Assembly: GCA_021295775.1 (NCBI GenBank)
Contig: JAGWBS010000016.1
Location: 2,368-37,012, forward strand
Length of the DNA: 34,645 bases
Origin: Pseudomonadota bacterium
Lineage (GTDB): Bacteria > Myxococcota_A > UBA9160 > SZUA-336
Direction: 5' to 3'
The notes beneath the pieces are model-generated. The model did not search any database and was not told the DNA's origin. It saw only the letters and a list, made by a program, of their open reading frames with translations. Positions 12,191-23,454 of the stretch are shown in pieces. Numbering within the stretch: the first letter of the stretch is position 1; every line of letters begins with the position of its first letter. A program made the translations under genes and the position numbers.

Positions 12191-13476
12191 CCTGGGGTCT
12201 CCTCTCCGAAGGCGAAGGCCAGTCGTCCGTCCACCCAGGTGCGGACGACGCCACCGACCATCTCGCGCTCCAGGAAGGCCGAGTTCCTGGAGCGCGAGGC
12301 CAGGCTGTCGGGGGACGGCTTCCAGCCGCGCTCGGGATCGATCAGCACCAGGTCCGCGGGCGAGCCAGGTTCGAGCGTACCCGCCTGCAATCCGAAGGCG
12401 CGGGCGGGGCCGGAGGTCAGCCGCTCGAGCGCGTCCAGCGCGCTCATGCGCTCTTCGCGCACCAACTCCAGCGCGATCGGCAGCGCCGTCTCGAGACCCA
12501 CCACCCCGTACGCCGCCGCCGTGAATTCCACGTCCTTTTCGAATACGGCGTGCGGGGCGTGGTCGGTCGCGATGCAGTCGAGGGTGCCGTCGGCGAGCCC
12601 CTGCACCAGAGCCTCGCGGTCGGCGGAGGTCCTCAGCGGGGGAGCCATCTTCTTGTTGGTGTCGTAGCCTCGGATGACCTCGTCGGTCAGCGCCAGGTGA
12701 TGGGGCGTGACCTCCGCGGTCACTCTCAGCCCGGCATCCTTGGCCTCGCGGATCAGTTCCACCGAGCGCGCCGCGGAAACGTGCGCGACGTGCAGTCTGC
12801 CGCCGGTCAGGCGCGCCAGCTCGATGTCGCGCGCCACCATCACGGTCTCGGCCTCGGCCGGCGAGCCGGCCAGCCCACAACAGGTCGAGTGGGCTCCCTC
12901 GTGGACCACGCCGTCGGCCTTCAGGTCGAGATCCTCGCAGTGCGCCACCACCGGCCGGTCGACGCCGCGCGAGTATTCCAGTACGCGCCGCATCACTCCG
13001 GCGTTCATGATCGGCTGGCCGTCATCGGAGAAGGCGACCGCGCCGGCGTCGCGCAGCCCGACCATCTCGGACATGATCTCCCCGCGCAGACCCTGGGTCG
13101 CCGCGGCGATCGCGTGGACGCGCACTCGGCCGGCCTGACCCGCCCGGCGCAAGATGTGTTCGGTGACCGCGGGCGTATCGTTGACCGGGTCGGTGTTGGC
13201 CATGCAGCAGATCGTGGTGAAACCGCCCGCGGCCGCGGCCCGCGTTCCGGACTCGATGTCTTCCTTGTACTCCTGCCCGGGCTCCCTCAGGTGCGTGTGG
13301 AGGTCCACGAACCCCGGCGCGAGCCACAGGCCCTGGGCTTCGATCACCTGCTTCGCCCCGGCCGCTGCCGAACCGCCGACGTCGACGATCCTCCCGTCCT
13401 CGAAGACCAAGTCCGCGATCTCGTCCCGCCCGGCGGCGGGATCCAGTACCCGGGCGCCACGGATCAGCACGCTCAC
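12187..13476 (-). CDS. pyrC: Dihydroorotase (class I, zinc)
   Basis: The 429-residue amidohydrolase closes carbamoyl aspartate to dihydroorotate, the third step of UMP synthesis. Metal ligands are visible in order: [10 protein letters not shown] (about residues 57-66), the HCED segment, HVSAARS and the catalytic DHAPH. This pattern and the [12 protein letters not shown] segment mark an active class I enzyme rather than the inactive PyrC' partner found with some aspartate carbamoyltransferases. It starts with GTG, overlapping the pyrB stop (GTGA), and ends overlapping carA (ATGA), so translation is coupled on both sides. Confidence 0.95.
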   Translation of the reverse strand: MSVLIRGARVLDPAAGRDEIADLVFEDGRIVDVGGSAAAGAKQVIEAQGLWLAPGFVDLHTHLREPGQEYKEDIESGTRAAAAGGFTTICCMANTDPVNDTPAVTEHILRRAGQAGRVRVHAIAAATQGLRGEIMSEMVGLRDAGAVAFSDDGQPIMNAGVMRRVLEYSRGVDRPVVAHCEDLDLKADGVVHEGAHSTCCGLAGSPAEAETVMVARDIELARLTGGRLHVAHVSAARSVELIREAKDAGLRVTAEVTPHHLALTDEVIRGYDTNKKMAPPLRTSADREALVQGLADGTLDCIATDHAPHAVFEKDVEFTAAAYGVVGLETALPIALELVREERMSALDALERLTSGPARAFGLQAGTLEPGSPADLVLIDPERGWKPSPDSLASRSRNSAFLEREMVGGVVRTWVDGRLAFAFGEETPG

Positions 13477-14384
13477 GACCCGCCCCCCGTCAGCAGGTAG
13501 AGCACGGCCATTCGCACCGCCACGCCATTGGTCACCTGGTCCAGGATCCGCGACGGCTCGGCGTCGGCTACCTCCGGGGAGATCTCCACGCCGCGATTGA
13601 TCGGCCCCGGATGCAGCACGATCGCGCCGGGGTGCGCCAGGCGAAGCGTCGCGGAATCGAGTCCGAAGGTCTGCGAATATTCGCGCAGGCTGGGAAACAG
13701 AGCCCCCTCGATCCGCTCCCGCTGGATCCGCAGCATCACGATCACGTCGGCACCCGCGAACGCCTCCTCGATCGTGCGGCAGGACTTGACGCCCAGCGCC
13801 TCGACCTCCAGCGGAATCATGCTGGCCGGACCGGCCACCCGAACCTCGGCGCCGAGCTTGGTGAAAGCGTAGATGTCCGAGCGCGCCACGCGGCTGTGGG
13901 CGATGTCGCCGACGATCGCGACCACCCTGCCCTCCAGGCTGCCGAGTGACTGGAGCGCGGTGAACGCGTCGAGTAGAGCTTGCGTGGGGTGCTCGTGGCA
14001 GCCGTCGCCCGCGTTGACCACGGGCACGCCCACGCGCTCGGAGAGCATCTGCGGCACGCCCGCGGTGCGGTCCCGGACCACCAGCAGATCGGCGTTCATG
14101 GCCGCCAGGTTGAGCGCCATGTCGGTGAGCGTCTCGGCCTTGGCCAGACTCGAGCCCGCGGAGGATACGTTGATCGCGTCGGCCGACAGGCGCTTGGCCG
14201 CGATTTCGAAACTCACCCGCGTCCGCGTCGAGCTCTCCAGGAACACGTTGATCACCGTCCGGCCGCGCAGCGTGGGAACGCGCTTGATCTCGCGCTGCGA
14301 GATTTCCAGCATGGCGTCGGCGGTGGTCAGGATGCGCTCGATCTGCTCGCGCGAGAGATCTTCGATGCCCAGCAGATGCCTCAT
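13473..14384 (-). CDS. pyrB: Aspartate carbamoyltransferase, catalytic subunit
   Basis: The 303-residue enzyme joins carbamoyl phosphate and aspartate. The carbamoyl-phosphate site is SSTRTRVSFE near residues 51-60, and HPTQALLDAFT and LHPGPINRGVEI are also typical. The frame continues upstream as a shadow of pyrR, but the ATG overlapping the pyrR stop (ATGA) gives the usual start MRHLLGIEDLSREQI. No pyrI regulatory subunit is present, so allosteric CTP control of the E. coli type is unlikely. Control is more likely through PyrR, as in Bacillus. Confidence 0.96.
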   Translation of the reverse strand: MRHLLGIEDLSREQIERILTTADAMLEISQREIKRVPTLRGRTVINVFLESSTRTRVSFEIAAKRLSADAINVSSAGSSLAKAETLTDMALNLAAMNADLLVVRDRTAGVPQMLSERVGVPVVNAGDGCHEHPTQALLDAFTALQSLGSLEGRVVAIVGDIAHSRVARSDIYAFTKLGAEVRVAGPASMIPLEVEALGVKSCRTIEEAFAGADVIVMLRIQRERIEGALFPSLREYSQTFGLDSATLRLAHPGAIVLHPGPINRGVEISPEVADAEPSRILDQVTNGVAVRMAVLYLLTGGGS

Positions 14385-14965
14385 TGCACGACCACCTCGA
14401 GCTCTCCTTCCGGCCGGCGGCGCAGCACCACTTTCTGGGAGCGGGCCGTGGGGATGTTCTTGCCGACGAAATCGACGCGGATCGGGAGCTCTCGGTGGCC
14501 GCGGTCGATCAGGGTGGCGACCTGGATCGCCGCGGGCCGGCCGAAGTCGATCGCCGCATCCATCGCCGCGCGGATGGTGCGCCCCGTGAAGATCACGTCG
14601 TCGATCAGCACCACGCGCTTTCCGCCCACGCCGAAGGGCATCCGGGTGGGGCGGGGGATCGGCCGGCGTCCGTGAGCGATCACGTCGTCGCGGTAGAGCG
14701 TCACGTCGAGGGCTCCGAGCCGGATCTCCCGTGACCGCAGTTCCAGCAGGTGCCCCGCGATCAGCTCTCCGACCGGAATCCCACCGGACTCGATCGCCAC
14801 CAGGCACAGGTCGTCGAGTTCCGGGTCCGATTCCAGGATCTCGTGTGCGATCCGCCGGGTCGCGCGCTCGATTCCGGCGGCGTCCAGAACGACGGTCGCC
14901 GTCTCGGGAAGACTCTCCCGGCCGGCGTTCGCTCCGAATCCACTCTCGGGTCTGGCCTTCGCCAT
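14381..14965 (-). CDS. pyrR: PyrR, pyrimidine operon RNA-binding regulator / uracil phosphoribosyltransferase
   Basis: The 194-residue protein has the phosphoribosyltransferase fold with the PRPP-binding motif VVLIDDVIFTGRTIRAAMDA near residues 130-149 and IESGGIPVG at about residues 69-77. PyrR binds a conserved loop in pyr mRNA when UMP or UTP is high and reduces expression; many members also have uracil phosphoribosyltransferase activity. An excellent match to that RNA loop lies immediately upstream and overlaps this gene's ribosome-binding region. The N-terminal ~22 residues are longer than in Bacillus PyrR and look unstructured. It heads the pyrR-pyrB-pyrC-carA-carB operon, 130 bases after lepB. 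Confidence 0.94.
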   Translation of the reverse strand: MAKARPESGFGANAGRESLPETATVVLDAAGIERATRRIAHEILESDPELDDLCLVAIESGGIPVGELIAGHLLELRSREIRLGALDVTLYRDDVIAHGRRPIPRPTRMPFGVGGKRVVLIDDVIFTGRTIRAAMDAAIDFGRPAAIQVATLIDRGHRELPIRVDFVGKNIPTARSQKVVLRRRPEGELEVVVQ

Positions 14966-14976
14966 CGAGCACCTTT

Positions 14977-14996
14977 CTCCACCTCGCCGGATGGAG
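14977..14996 (-). promoter_or_regulatory. PyrR-binding RNA loop overlapping the pyrR ribosome-binding site
   Basis: The minus-strand RNA reads CUCCAUCCGGCGAGGUGGAG. It folds as a CUCCA/UGGAG stem around the UCCGGCGAGG segment. The known PyrR-binding consensus is ARUCCNGNGAGGYU. Twelve of 14 positions agree, and the two that differ are the outer pair, where A-U is replaced by C-G. The 3' arm supplies GGAG just before AAAGG, 11 bases from the pyrR ATG. Binding would therefore hide the ribosome-binding region, which suggests translational repression. No attenuator terminator is evident. Confidence 0.75.
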
Positions 14997-15026
14997 TTAA
15001 AAGGGCCTCGGGTCTCGGATTTTCCC

Positions 15027-15043
15027 CCGCGGTCCTACCGCGG
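15027..15043 (-). promoter_or_regulatory. GC-rich hairpin in the lepB-pyrR gap
   Basis: CCGCGGT-AGG-ACCGCGG forms a perfect 7-bp stem with a 3-base loop, 53 bases after the lepB stop and 31 bases before the PyrR loop. It is followed by GGGGAAAATCC, not a U-tract, so it is unlikely to be an ordinary terminator. It may be part of the pyrR leader structure or only stabilise the upstream mRNA end. Confidence 0.4.
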
Positions 15044-15095
15044 CAAGATCCCACCCCTGTTTCGCGCCGAAGCCTACTGCGGGCCCGCGCCGGAG

Positions 15096-15905
15096 TCAAT
15101 CGGCCGGACCGGCCAGACTCCTCCCGATGCGGTTCCAGCGCACCTCTTCGACCTGAAAGGTGACCAGCCGGTAGAGGGTGTAGAGCAGGTCCAGTACGAA
15201 ACCCCGCTCCGGCTGCGGACCGGAGGCGACCACCCAGGACCAGTGGATCCGAAAGGCCCGGCCCTTGATTTTCTCGGCGGCGACGAAGCTGTTCTGCCAG
15301 ACCCGGCTGTCGGACGAATTGTCCCGGTTGTCGCCCATCATGAAGAAGTGGTCCTCGGGAACGAACCAGGGCCCGCTGGAAGCGCGGTACCCACGGCGTT
15401 CGCGCGTGCGGATGATGCTGTACTGGGCTCCGTCGGCACTGATCTCGGCGTAGCGCCGCGCTTGGACCGTGCGCCGGTGCGAATCGTCGTAGGCGAACGA
15501 ACCCCGCTCCACGCGGTCGACCGGCTGTCCGTTGACCCAGAGCCGGTCGCCGCGGATCTCCACCCGGTCGCCGGGCAGGCCGACCACCCGCTTGATGAAG
15601 TCCTGCCGGCCGTCGTCGGGATACTTGAAGACCACGATGTCCCCCCGCCGGGGCGCGCTCGCGCCGAAAAGCAGCGTTCCCGTAACCGGCAGCCGCACCC
15701 CGTACGAGAACTTGTTCACCAGCACGTAGTCGCCCACCAGCAGGGTCGGAATCATCGAGCCCGATGGGATCTTGAAGGGCTCGACGACGAACGAGCGGAT
15801 CGCCAGCGCCAGCAGCGCGGCCCAGAAGATCGCGCGCAGCGTCTCGCCCCAGCGCTCCCGTCGTCTGGGAGACTCCCGCGTTTCCGGCTTTTCGCTTTCC
15901 GTCAT
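15096..15905 (-). CDS. lepB: Signal peptidase I
   Basis: The 269-residue membrane protease removes signal peptides from exported proteins. A short basic cytoplasmic start is followed by one membrane segment at about residues 22-40. The catalytic Ser50 lies in IPSGSMIPTL and the general base Lys105 in DFIKRVVGLPGD; the conserved GDNRDNSSDSR box follows at about residue 193. All S26 family boxes are intact. It follows lepA, the same order as the E. coli lepA-lepB operon. The ATG is preceded by GGGGACAGG. A possible promoter overlaps the lepA stop. Confidence 0.96.
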   Translation of the reverse strand: MTESEKPETRESPRRRERWGETLRAIFWAALLALAIRSFVVEPFKIPSGSMIPTLLVGDYVLVNKFSYGVRLPVTGTLLFGASAPRRGDIVVFKYPDDGRQDFIKRVVGLPGDRVEIRGDRLWVNGQPVDRVERGSFAYDDSHRRTVQARRYAEISADGAQYSIIRTRERRGYRASSGPWFVPEDHFFMMGDNRDNSSDSRVWQNSFVAAEKIKGRAFRIHWSWVVASGPQPERGFVLDLLYTLYRLVTFQVEEVRWNRIGRSLAGPAD

Positions 15906-15932
15906 AGACCTGTCCCCGCCGGGGCTCGCCCG

Positions 15933-15957
15933 ACGCTATCCCGGACCCCCGGGCGCG

Positions 15958-15961
<4 letters not shown>
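15933..15961 (-). promoter_or_regulatory. Possible promoter upstream of lepB
   Basis: TTGACG (15956-15961) overlaps the lepA stop codon and is followed after 17 bases by TAGCGT (15933-15938), which matches 3 of 6 -10 bases. The intervening bases are very GC-rich. It is only a weak candidate for extra transcription of lepB and the pyr genes. Confidence 0.25.
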
Positions 15962-17772
<1,811 letters not shown>

Positions 17773-17800
17773 CGCGCTTCTCACCCACTTCCAAGACGCT

Positions 17801-18427
17801 CTATTCGCTCGTGATCCAGGTGGAATACCCGCTCGCGGTCAGCTTGGCCGCGAGATCGTCGATGCTCTGGCCGCGGGCGGGCCGGACTCGCACACGGTGC
17901 TGGCCGTCGCCGGCGGCGGGTGGAGGGCCGAGGAAAGCGTCGAAGCCCGCGGCACTCAACCGGTTCTGCAGCTCCCTCACCTCGTCCAGACGCGGCGACG
18001 CGGCGACCTGTACCACACGCTTCGATCCGCTCGCCTCCGTCGCCCCCGGCGCGGCCCCGCGCGAATCGACGCTCTCGCGCAGGGTCGCCAGCAGGCCCGC
18101 GGCGGTGGCTTGCGCGTCGCCGGGTGCGTCGGGCTCGTCCGCTGCGGCCGGGGAAGCGGGCTCCGATGGAGGGCCGGAGCGCGGCGGTCCGTCCCCGTGA
18201 AGCTCGGCCACGCGCTCGAGGCGGCCGGGCTCGGCCGGGCGCTGTGGAGCGACCGCGACGCTCTCGACCGGCTCGCGGACCCATCGGATCAGCAGGCGAG
18301 GCCCCTCTAGAACGGCTCCGGTCACGACTCCGCCGCCGAAACACACGGCCGCCAGCGCACTGCCGTACAGCCAGAGGCGCAGGCGGCTCTCGGCCTTTCG
18401 CCGTTCGGATTCCTTCCCGCCCGCCAT
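17801..18427 (-). CDS. SPOR-domain membrane protein
   Basis: The 208-residue protein has a short charged start, one membrane segment (about residues 17-41, rich in Ala, Gly, Val), a low-complexity Pro/Ala/Glu linker and a C-terminal SPOR-like domain from about residue 135 ([20 protein letters not shown], then [11 protein letters not shown] and the final SGYSTWITS). SPOR domains bind stem peptide-free peptidoglycan at division sites, so a role in cell division or envelope assembly is likely. It starts one codon after the argS stop (TAGATG). A SPOR-domain gene after argS is also known in deltaproteobacteria. The precise function is unknown. Confidence 0.8.
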   Translation of the reverse strand: MAGGKESERRKAESRLRLWLYGSALAAVCFGGGVVTGAVLEGPRLLIRWVREPVESVAVAPQRPAEPGRLERVAELHGDGPPRSGPPSEPASPAAADEPDAPGDAQATAAGLLATLRESVDSRGAAPGATEASGSKRVVQVAASPRLDEVRELQNRLSAAGFDAFLGPPPAAGDGQHRVRVRPARGQSIDDLAAKLTASGYSTWITSE

Positions 18428-20089
18428 CTACATCCTCTCCGGAGCCTGAATGCCCAGCAGCCGCAGCCCATTGGCCAGCGTGGCCCGCAGGGCGCCCACC
18501 AGCCCCAGACGCGCGGCCGACAGTTCGCGGTCCTCGCCGATCACGCGGTGCCTCTTCCCATCCGAGACGTAGGCGTGGAAGGCGCTGGACAGATCCAGAA
18601 GATAGCGCGCCACCTCCTGAGGCTCGCGTGCTTTGGCGGCGTGTCGGATCAGGTCCGGAAAGCGCTCGAGCAGGCGGATCAGCTCCTCCTCCCGAGGTGC
18701 GGTCAGGAGTTCGAACGGTATCGACGCGGCTCCCGCAACCTCGAAGCCCTGCTCTGCGGCTCGACGCTCAATGCTGCACAGCCGGGCATGGGCATACTGG
18801 ATCTTGTAGACGGGGTTTCGATCCGAGCGCTCGCGAGCGAGATCGACGTCGAAATCCAGATGCGTGTCTGCCCGGCGTTCGATCATGAAGTAGCGGAAGG
18901 CGTCCACGCCGACGTCGTCGAGGATCTCGTCGACCGTCACGAAAGACGCTTCGCGGGTCGACATCTTTACCTTTTCCCCGCCTCTGCGGAGGTTCACCCA
19001 CTGGTAGAGCACCAGCTCGATGGCCTGCGGATCGAGCCCCAGCGCCTCGGCGGCGGCCCGAACGTAAGGGAATTGTTCGACGTGGTCCGGTCCCAAAACG
19101 TCGATGGTGGTCCGTACCCGCTCGAGCTTTTCGCGGTGGTACGCGATGTCGGGCAGGAGATAGGTCGCCTCGCCGCTGGACTTGACCAGCACGCGGTCTC
19201 GATTCAGTCCGAAGCGGGTCGATTCGAGCCAGACCGCGCCGTCCTTCTCGTAGACCAGGCCCGCGTCGCGCAGGTCGGCCAGGCAGCGGTCGACACGGCC
19301 CGTGTCGTAGAGCACGCGTTCGTTGGAATACACATCGAAGCGGATTCCGAGCCGGTCGAGCGTCGCCTCGATGCCGGCGAAGATCGCCTCCTGGGCGCGC
19401 CGTTGGAACGCCGATTCGTCCGCCTCGAGCCAGCCGTCGCCGTGTTCGTCGACCAGCGCCCGGGCGACCTCGACCAGGTACTCGCCCCGATAGCCGTCTT
19501 CCGGCAGCGGCTCGTCTCTACCCAGCAGCTGCGCGTAGCGCGCGCGCAGCGAGGCCGCCAGCACCCGCATCTGTCGGCCCGCGTCGTTGAAGTAGTACTC
19601 CCGGGTCACGCTGTGGCCCGTGGCTTGGAGCAATCCGGCGAGACAGTCGCCGAGCACGGCGTTGCGGCCGTGTCCGATCGTCAGCGGACCCGTCGGGTTG
19701 GCGGAGACGAACTCCACCATGACCTCGCGGCCCTTCCCGCCCTCCGACCGCCCGTAGGCCTCGCCCTCTCGCAGCACGCGCGAGAGGACGTCCCGCCAGC
19801 GCCCCGCGGTCAGGAAGAGATTGACGAAGCCCGGTCCCGCCACTTCCGCGCGAGCCAGGCTGCCTCCGCAATCTCCCAACTCGGAGACCAGCTCGTCCGC
19901 CAGCTCGCGGGGAGCGGCGCGCAGGGGTTTGGCCAGCACCAGAGCGGCATTGGTCGCGAAATCGCCATGCTCCGGGCTCTTGCTGGGTGTGAGACTCACC
20001 CCACCGAGCAGGGCCGAGGGGTCCGCGTCTCTGCGCTGCGCCAGGCGCTCTACCGCCTCCACGACCCGCGACAGAAGCTGGTCGCGCAT
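18428..20089 (-). CDS. argS: Arginyl-tRNA synthetase
   Basis: The 553-residue class I synthetase charges tRNA-Arg. An N-terminal Add-1 domain (about residues 1-95) is followed by the catalytic core with the HIGH-type motif in SANPTGPLTIGHGRNAVLGD and the KMSK-type motif KMSTREA. The C-terminal anticodon-binding helices (DALR domain) run to the end, VGALRATLANGLRLLGIQAP. The ATG chosen overlaps the ftsB stop as TGATG; a GTG one codon upstream is equally possible. No domain is missing. Confidence 0.96.
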   Translation of the reverse strand: MRDQLLSRVVEAVERLAQRRDADPSALLGGVSLTPSKSPEHGDFATNAALVLAKPLRAAPRELADELVSELGDCGGSLARAEVAGPGFVNLFLTAGRWRDVLSRVLREGEAYGRSEGGKGREVMVEFVSANPTGPLTIGHGRNAVLGDCLAGLLQATGHSVTREYYFNDAGRQMRVLAASLRARYAQLLGRDEPLPEDGYRGEYLVEVARALVDEHGDGWLEADESAFQRRAQEAIFAGIEATLDRLGIRFDVYSNERVLYDTGRVDRCLADLRDAGLVYEKDGAVWLESTRFGLNRDRVLVKSSGEATYLLPDIAYHREKLERVRTTIDVLGPDHVEQFPYVRAAAEALGLDPQAIELVLYQWVNLRRGGEKVKMSTREASFVTVDEILDDVGVDAFRYFMIERRADTHLDFDVDLARERSDRNPVYKIQYAHARLCSIERRAAEQGFEVAGAASIPFELLTAPREEELIRLLERFPDLIRHAAKAREPQEVARYLLDLSSAFHAYVSDGKRHRVIGEDRELSAARLGLVGALRATLANGLRLLGIQAPERM

Positions 20090-20391
20090 CACTGGAGATC
20101 TCGCGCAGTCTCACCGTCGATCCGCACGACGACCTCATCGCGGCGTACCAGGCCCAGAGATTCACGTGCGACGGACTCGATGGCCAATTCATCGTGGCGG
20201 AGGGTGTGGATCTCCGAGGCCAGCGCATCGCGGCGAGCCTCGAGGGCCTGCACCCGCTGCTCGGCTCGCAACACCCGCCCGCGCAGCGCCTGAAGCTCTC
20301 TCAGCCCCTGGGTTTCGTCCAACGCCAACAGCCCCATGGCGGCGGCGAAGGCCAGCAGCGGCACCCCCAGCCAGACCAGTCGCCTAGTCAT
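20089..20391 (-). CDS. FtsB/DivIC-like septum formation initiator
   Basis: The 100-residue protein has one N-terminal membrane segment (about residues 5-23), then a coiled coil with the pattern LRELQALRGRVLRAEQRV and a short C-terminal part containing ESVARESLGLVRRDEVVV. The last motif is typical of the DivIC/FtsB family, which forms the FtsQLB division complex with FtsL and FtsQ at the septum. The ATG overlaps the end of the thioredoxin gene by 8 bases, and the stop overlaps argS. It is small and divergent, so the family call is good but the symbol is left open. Confidence 0.85.
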   Translation of the reverse strand: MTRRLVWLGVPLLAFAAAMGLLALDETQGLRELQALRGRVLRAEQRVQALEARRDALASEIHTLRHDELAIESVARESLGLVRRDEVVVRIDGETARDLQ

Positions 20392-20947
20392 GCTCCCCCC
20401 TGAATCCGCGCTCGGGCAAGAGCCGCTCGATCGCGCGCGCATAGCGAGGATCGTCCCAGTTCCGAGGGCCGATGAAGCGCTCCGCGAGGCGGCCCCGGAC
20501 ATCGACGAGAAACGTTTCGGGAACTCCGTAGACGCCGTATCTCCGATAGGCGTCCCGCTCGGGATCGAGCAGGATCGGGAAACTCAGCTCGTACTCGTCG
20601 CGGAACTCCCGGATCGCTTCCCGCTGGTCGGGCGCGTCCACGCTGATCGCCAGCAGCTCGAAGCCCCGGCCCGACATTCGGCGGTAGAGTCGATCGAGCG
20701 CCGGCGACTCCTCTTTGCACGGTGCGCACCATGTGGCCCAGAAGTTCACGAATAGCACACGGCCCCGTTAGTCCGAAAGGCTTTCCAGCCCCCCCTCGAG
20801 TTCTTCGAGGGAGAACTCCGGAGCCGACGCTCCAGAGCGTACATCCAGTGCTCCGGGGTCTCGCAGAGCCGCGAAAACGCCCGCGCCGACCGCCGCCACG
20901 CCGGCGATCAGAAGGAGGGGAAGGCTTCCACTCCGTGCGAACGTCAA
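20384..20947 (-). pseudogene. TlpA/ResA-type membrane-anchored thioredoxin, interrupted by an in-frame TAA
   Basis: Read from a TTG that overlaps the rplQ stop (TTGA), the frame encodes a membrane anchor (LPLLLIAGVAAVGAGVFAAL), a periplasmic linker and SAPEFSLEELEGGLESLSD. A TAA stop then occupies codon 60 (20768-20770). The same frame continues with RGRVLFVNFWATWCAPCKEE, GVYGVPETFLVD and a normal end. In the family the stop position is normally Tyr (SDYRGK), so a single TAC or TAT to TAA change explains it. The active site WCAPC and cis-Pro loop GVPET are intact. Translation could restart at the GTG at 20758, giving 124 residues without an anchor. ResA/TlpA proteins reduce cytochrome c or other extracytoplasmic disulfides. 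Sequencing error is possible. Confidence 0.8.
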
Positions 20948-21333
20948 GAGCTCTGTGTCGCCTCCTCGCCGTCCTGCTCTTCGCCGACCATCTGAATGAC
21001 CGCCATCTCGGCGCGGTCCCCGCGTCGGGTTCCGAGCTTCAGGATCCGCGTGTAGCCGCCGGCCCGAGCCGAGTAGCGATCGGCCAGCTCGGAGAAGACT
21101 TTAGCCGCGACCGACTTGCTTCGCAGGGTCCGCAACGCGTGCCGGCGCGCATGCAGCGTGCCGCGCTTGCCCAGCGTGATCATCCGCTCGGCGATCCGGC
21201 GCACCTCCTTGGCGCGGGCCGTGGTGGTCCGAACCTCCTCGTGGTCCAGCAGGGAGGTCACCAGATTGCGCAGCATCGCGCGCCGATGGGACGGACTGCG
21301 GCCCAGCTTTCGGTGGTCTTTTCGGTGGCGCAT
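20944..21333 (-). CDS. rplQ: 50S ribosomal protein bL17
   Basis: The 129-residue protein begins [20 protein letters not shown], the bL17 signature, and continues with [20 protein letters not shown]. It binds 23S rRNA near the exit-tunnel side of the large subunit. The C-terminal tail after [15 protein letters not shown] is acidic and variable, as in other high-GC bacteria. It follows rpoA by 8 bases and ends the alpha operon in its normal order. Its TGA stop overlaps the TTG of the next gene. Confidence 0.97.
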   Translation of the reverse strand: MRHRKDHRKLGRSPSHRRAMLRNLVTSLLDHEEVRTTTARAKEVRRIAERMITLGKRGTLHARRHALRTLRSKSVAAKVFSELADRYSARAGGYTRILKLGTRRGDRAEMAVIQMVGEEQDGEEATQSS

Positions 21334-21341
21334 GGTTCCGC

Positions 21342-22367
<1,026 letters not shown>

Positions 22368-22382
22368 CTGCGTCCTCCAGAG

Positions 22383-22409
22383 ATCCGCGACGATGACGGT
22401 CCCGCGGAT
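22383..22409 (-). promoter_or_regulatory. Inverted repeat upstream of rpoA
   Basis: ATCCGCG and its exact complement CGCGGAT are separated by 13 bases in the rpsD-rpoA gap, ending 15 bases before the rpoA ATG and just before its GGAGG. In RNA this would be a 7-bp hairpin next to the ribosome-binding site. It could adjust rpoA translation relative to the ribosomal genes, or be an mRNA processing site. There is no U-tract. Confidence 0.4.
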
Positions 22410-22424
22410 GCATGTCGGTTGGCC

Positions 22425-23051
22425 CTAGCGGGAATAGAGTTCGATGATCAGCTGCTCTTGGATCGGCAGCGTGATCTCCTCGCGGTTCGGCTGGGCCAGG
22501 ATCTCGCCCTGCTGCTTTTCCTTGTCGACGGAAATCCAGCTCGGAAGGGTTCGCGCCTCCAAGGCGTCGAGAGCTTCGGCGATGCGAGCGGCGGACTTGC
22601 CCCTCGGGGTCAGGCCGACGAGATCGCCGACTCGAACGGAGTAGGAGGGGATGTCCACGCGCCTGCCGTTCACCGTGAAATGGCCATGCCGGACGAGCTG
22701 CCGCGCCTCGCTGCGCGAGTTCACGAAGCCCAGGCGGTACACGACGTTGTCGAGTCTCCTCTCGAGCAGAGCCAGCAGGTTCTCGCCCTTGACGCCTTTC
22801 ATGCGTTCCGCCTGGCGGACGGTGCGCCGGAACTGTCTTTCGAGCAGTCCGTAGATCCGGCGGACTTTCTGCTTTTCGCGCAGCTGCACCCCGTAATCCG
22901 AGAACTTGGGGCGGTCCTGACCATGCTGACCCGGGGGGTAGTTCCGGCGCTCGATGGAACACTTGTCGGTGAAACAGCGTTCGCCTTTCAGAAACAGCTT
23001 CATGCCCTCGCGCCGACACAGGCGGCAGACCGAGCCTCGGTAACGCGCCAC
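22425..23051 (-). CDS. rpsD: 30S ribosomal protein uS4
   Basis: The 208-residue primary 16S rRNA-binding protein keeps the zinc-binding N-terminus: cysteines at residues 9, 12, 26 and 31 (VCRLCRREG and [11 protein letters not shown]). The S4 RNA-binding domain is seen in [20 protein letters not shown] and [19 protein letters not shown]. Retention of all four Cys marks the zinc (C+) type. It starts with GTG and lies 9 bases after rpsK. In E. coli S4 represses the alpha operon; no clear matching pseudoknot was identified here. Confidence 0.97.
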   Translation of the reverse strand: MARYRGSVCRLCRREGMKLFLKGERCFTDKCSIERRNYPPGQHGQDRPKFSDYGVQLREKQKVRRIYGLLERQFRRTVRQAERMKGVKGENLLALLERRLDNVVYRLGFVNSRSEARQLVRHGHFTVNGRRVDIPSYSVRVGDLVGLTPRGKSAARIAEALDALEARTLPSWISVDKEKQQGEILAQPNREEITLPIQEQLIIELYSR

Positions 23052-23060
23052 GGTCTCTCC

Positions 23061-23447
23061 TCAGGCCCGGCGCCGCTTGGGCGGCCGGCAACCGTTGTGG
23101 GGTATCGGGGTGACATCCCGGATGTAGGTGACCTTGAATCCGGCGGCCTGCAGCGAACGCAGGGCCGATTCGCGCCCGGCACCGGGACCGTTGATCAGAA
23201 CGCCGATCTGGCGCACGCCGTGTTCCATGGCCTTCTTGGCGGCGTCCTCGGCACAGACCTGGGCGGCGAACGGAGTCGATTTGCGCGAGCCCTTGAAGCC
23301 TACCTGGCCCGCCGAGGAGGCGGCGAGCGTATTGCCGGCGACGTCGGTGATGGTCACGATAGTGTTGTTGAACGTCGCCTGGATGTGAGCGACGCCGGTC
23401 TGGATGTTCTTCTTGACCCGCTTCTTGGTGCGTTTTGCCTTTGCCAT
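23061..23447 (-). CDS. rpsK: 30S ribosomal protein uS11
   Basis: The 128-residue protein starts [14 protein letters not shown] and contains [20 protein letters not shown] and [17 protein letters not shown], the core of uS11 at the platform of the small subunit. The C-terminal [18 protein letters not shown] is invariant-like and binds 16S rRNA near the E site. The frame is open further upstream, but the ATG at 23447 gives the family start, 7 bases after rpsM. Confidence 0.97.
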   Translation of the reverse strand: MAKAKRTKKRVKKNIQTGVAHIQATFNNTIVTITDVAGNTLAASSAGQVGFKGSRKSTPFAAQVCAEDAAKKAMEHGVRQIGVLINGPGAGRESALRSLQAAGFKVTYIRDVTPIPHNGCRPPKRRRA

Positions 23448-23454
23448 CCTCGAT

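Noticed and set aside
20768..20770. Recoding of the thioredoxin stop as selenocysteine or pyrrolysine
   Set aside because: Those systems use UGA and UAG, while this stop is UAA. The residue expected is Tyr, and UAA terminates rplB normally.
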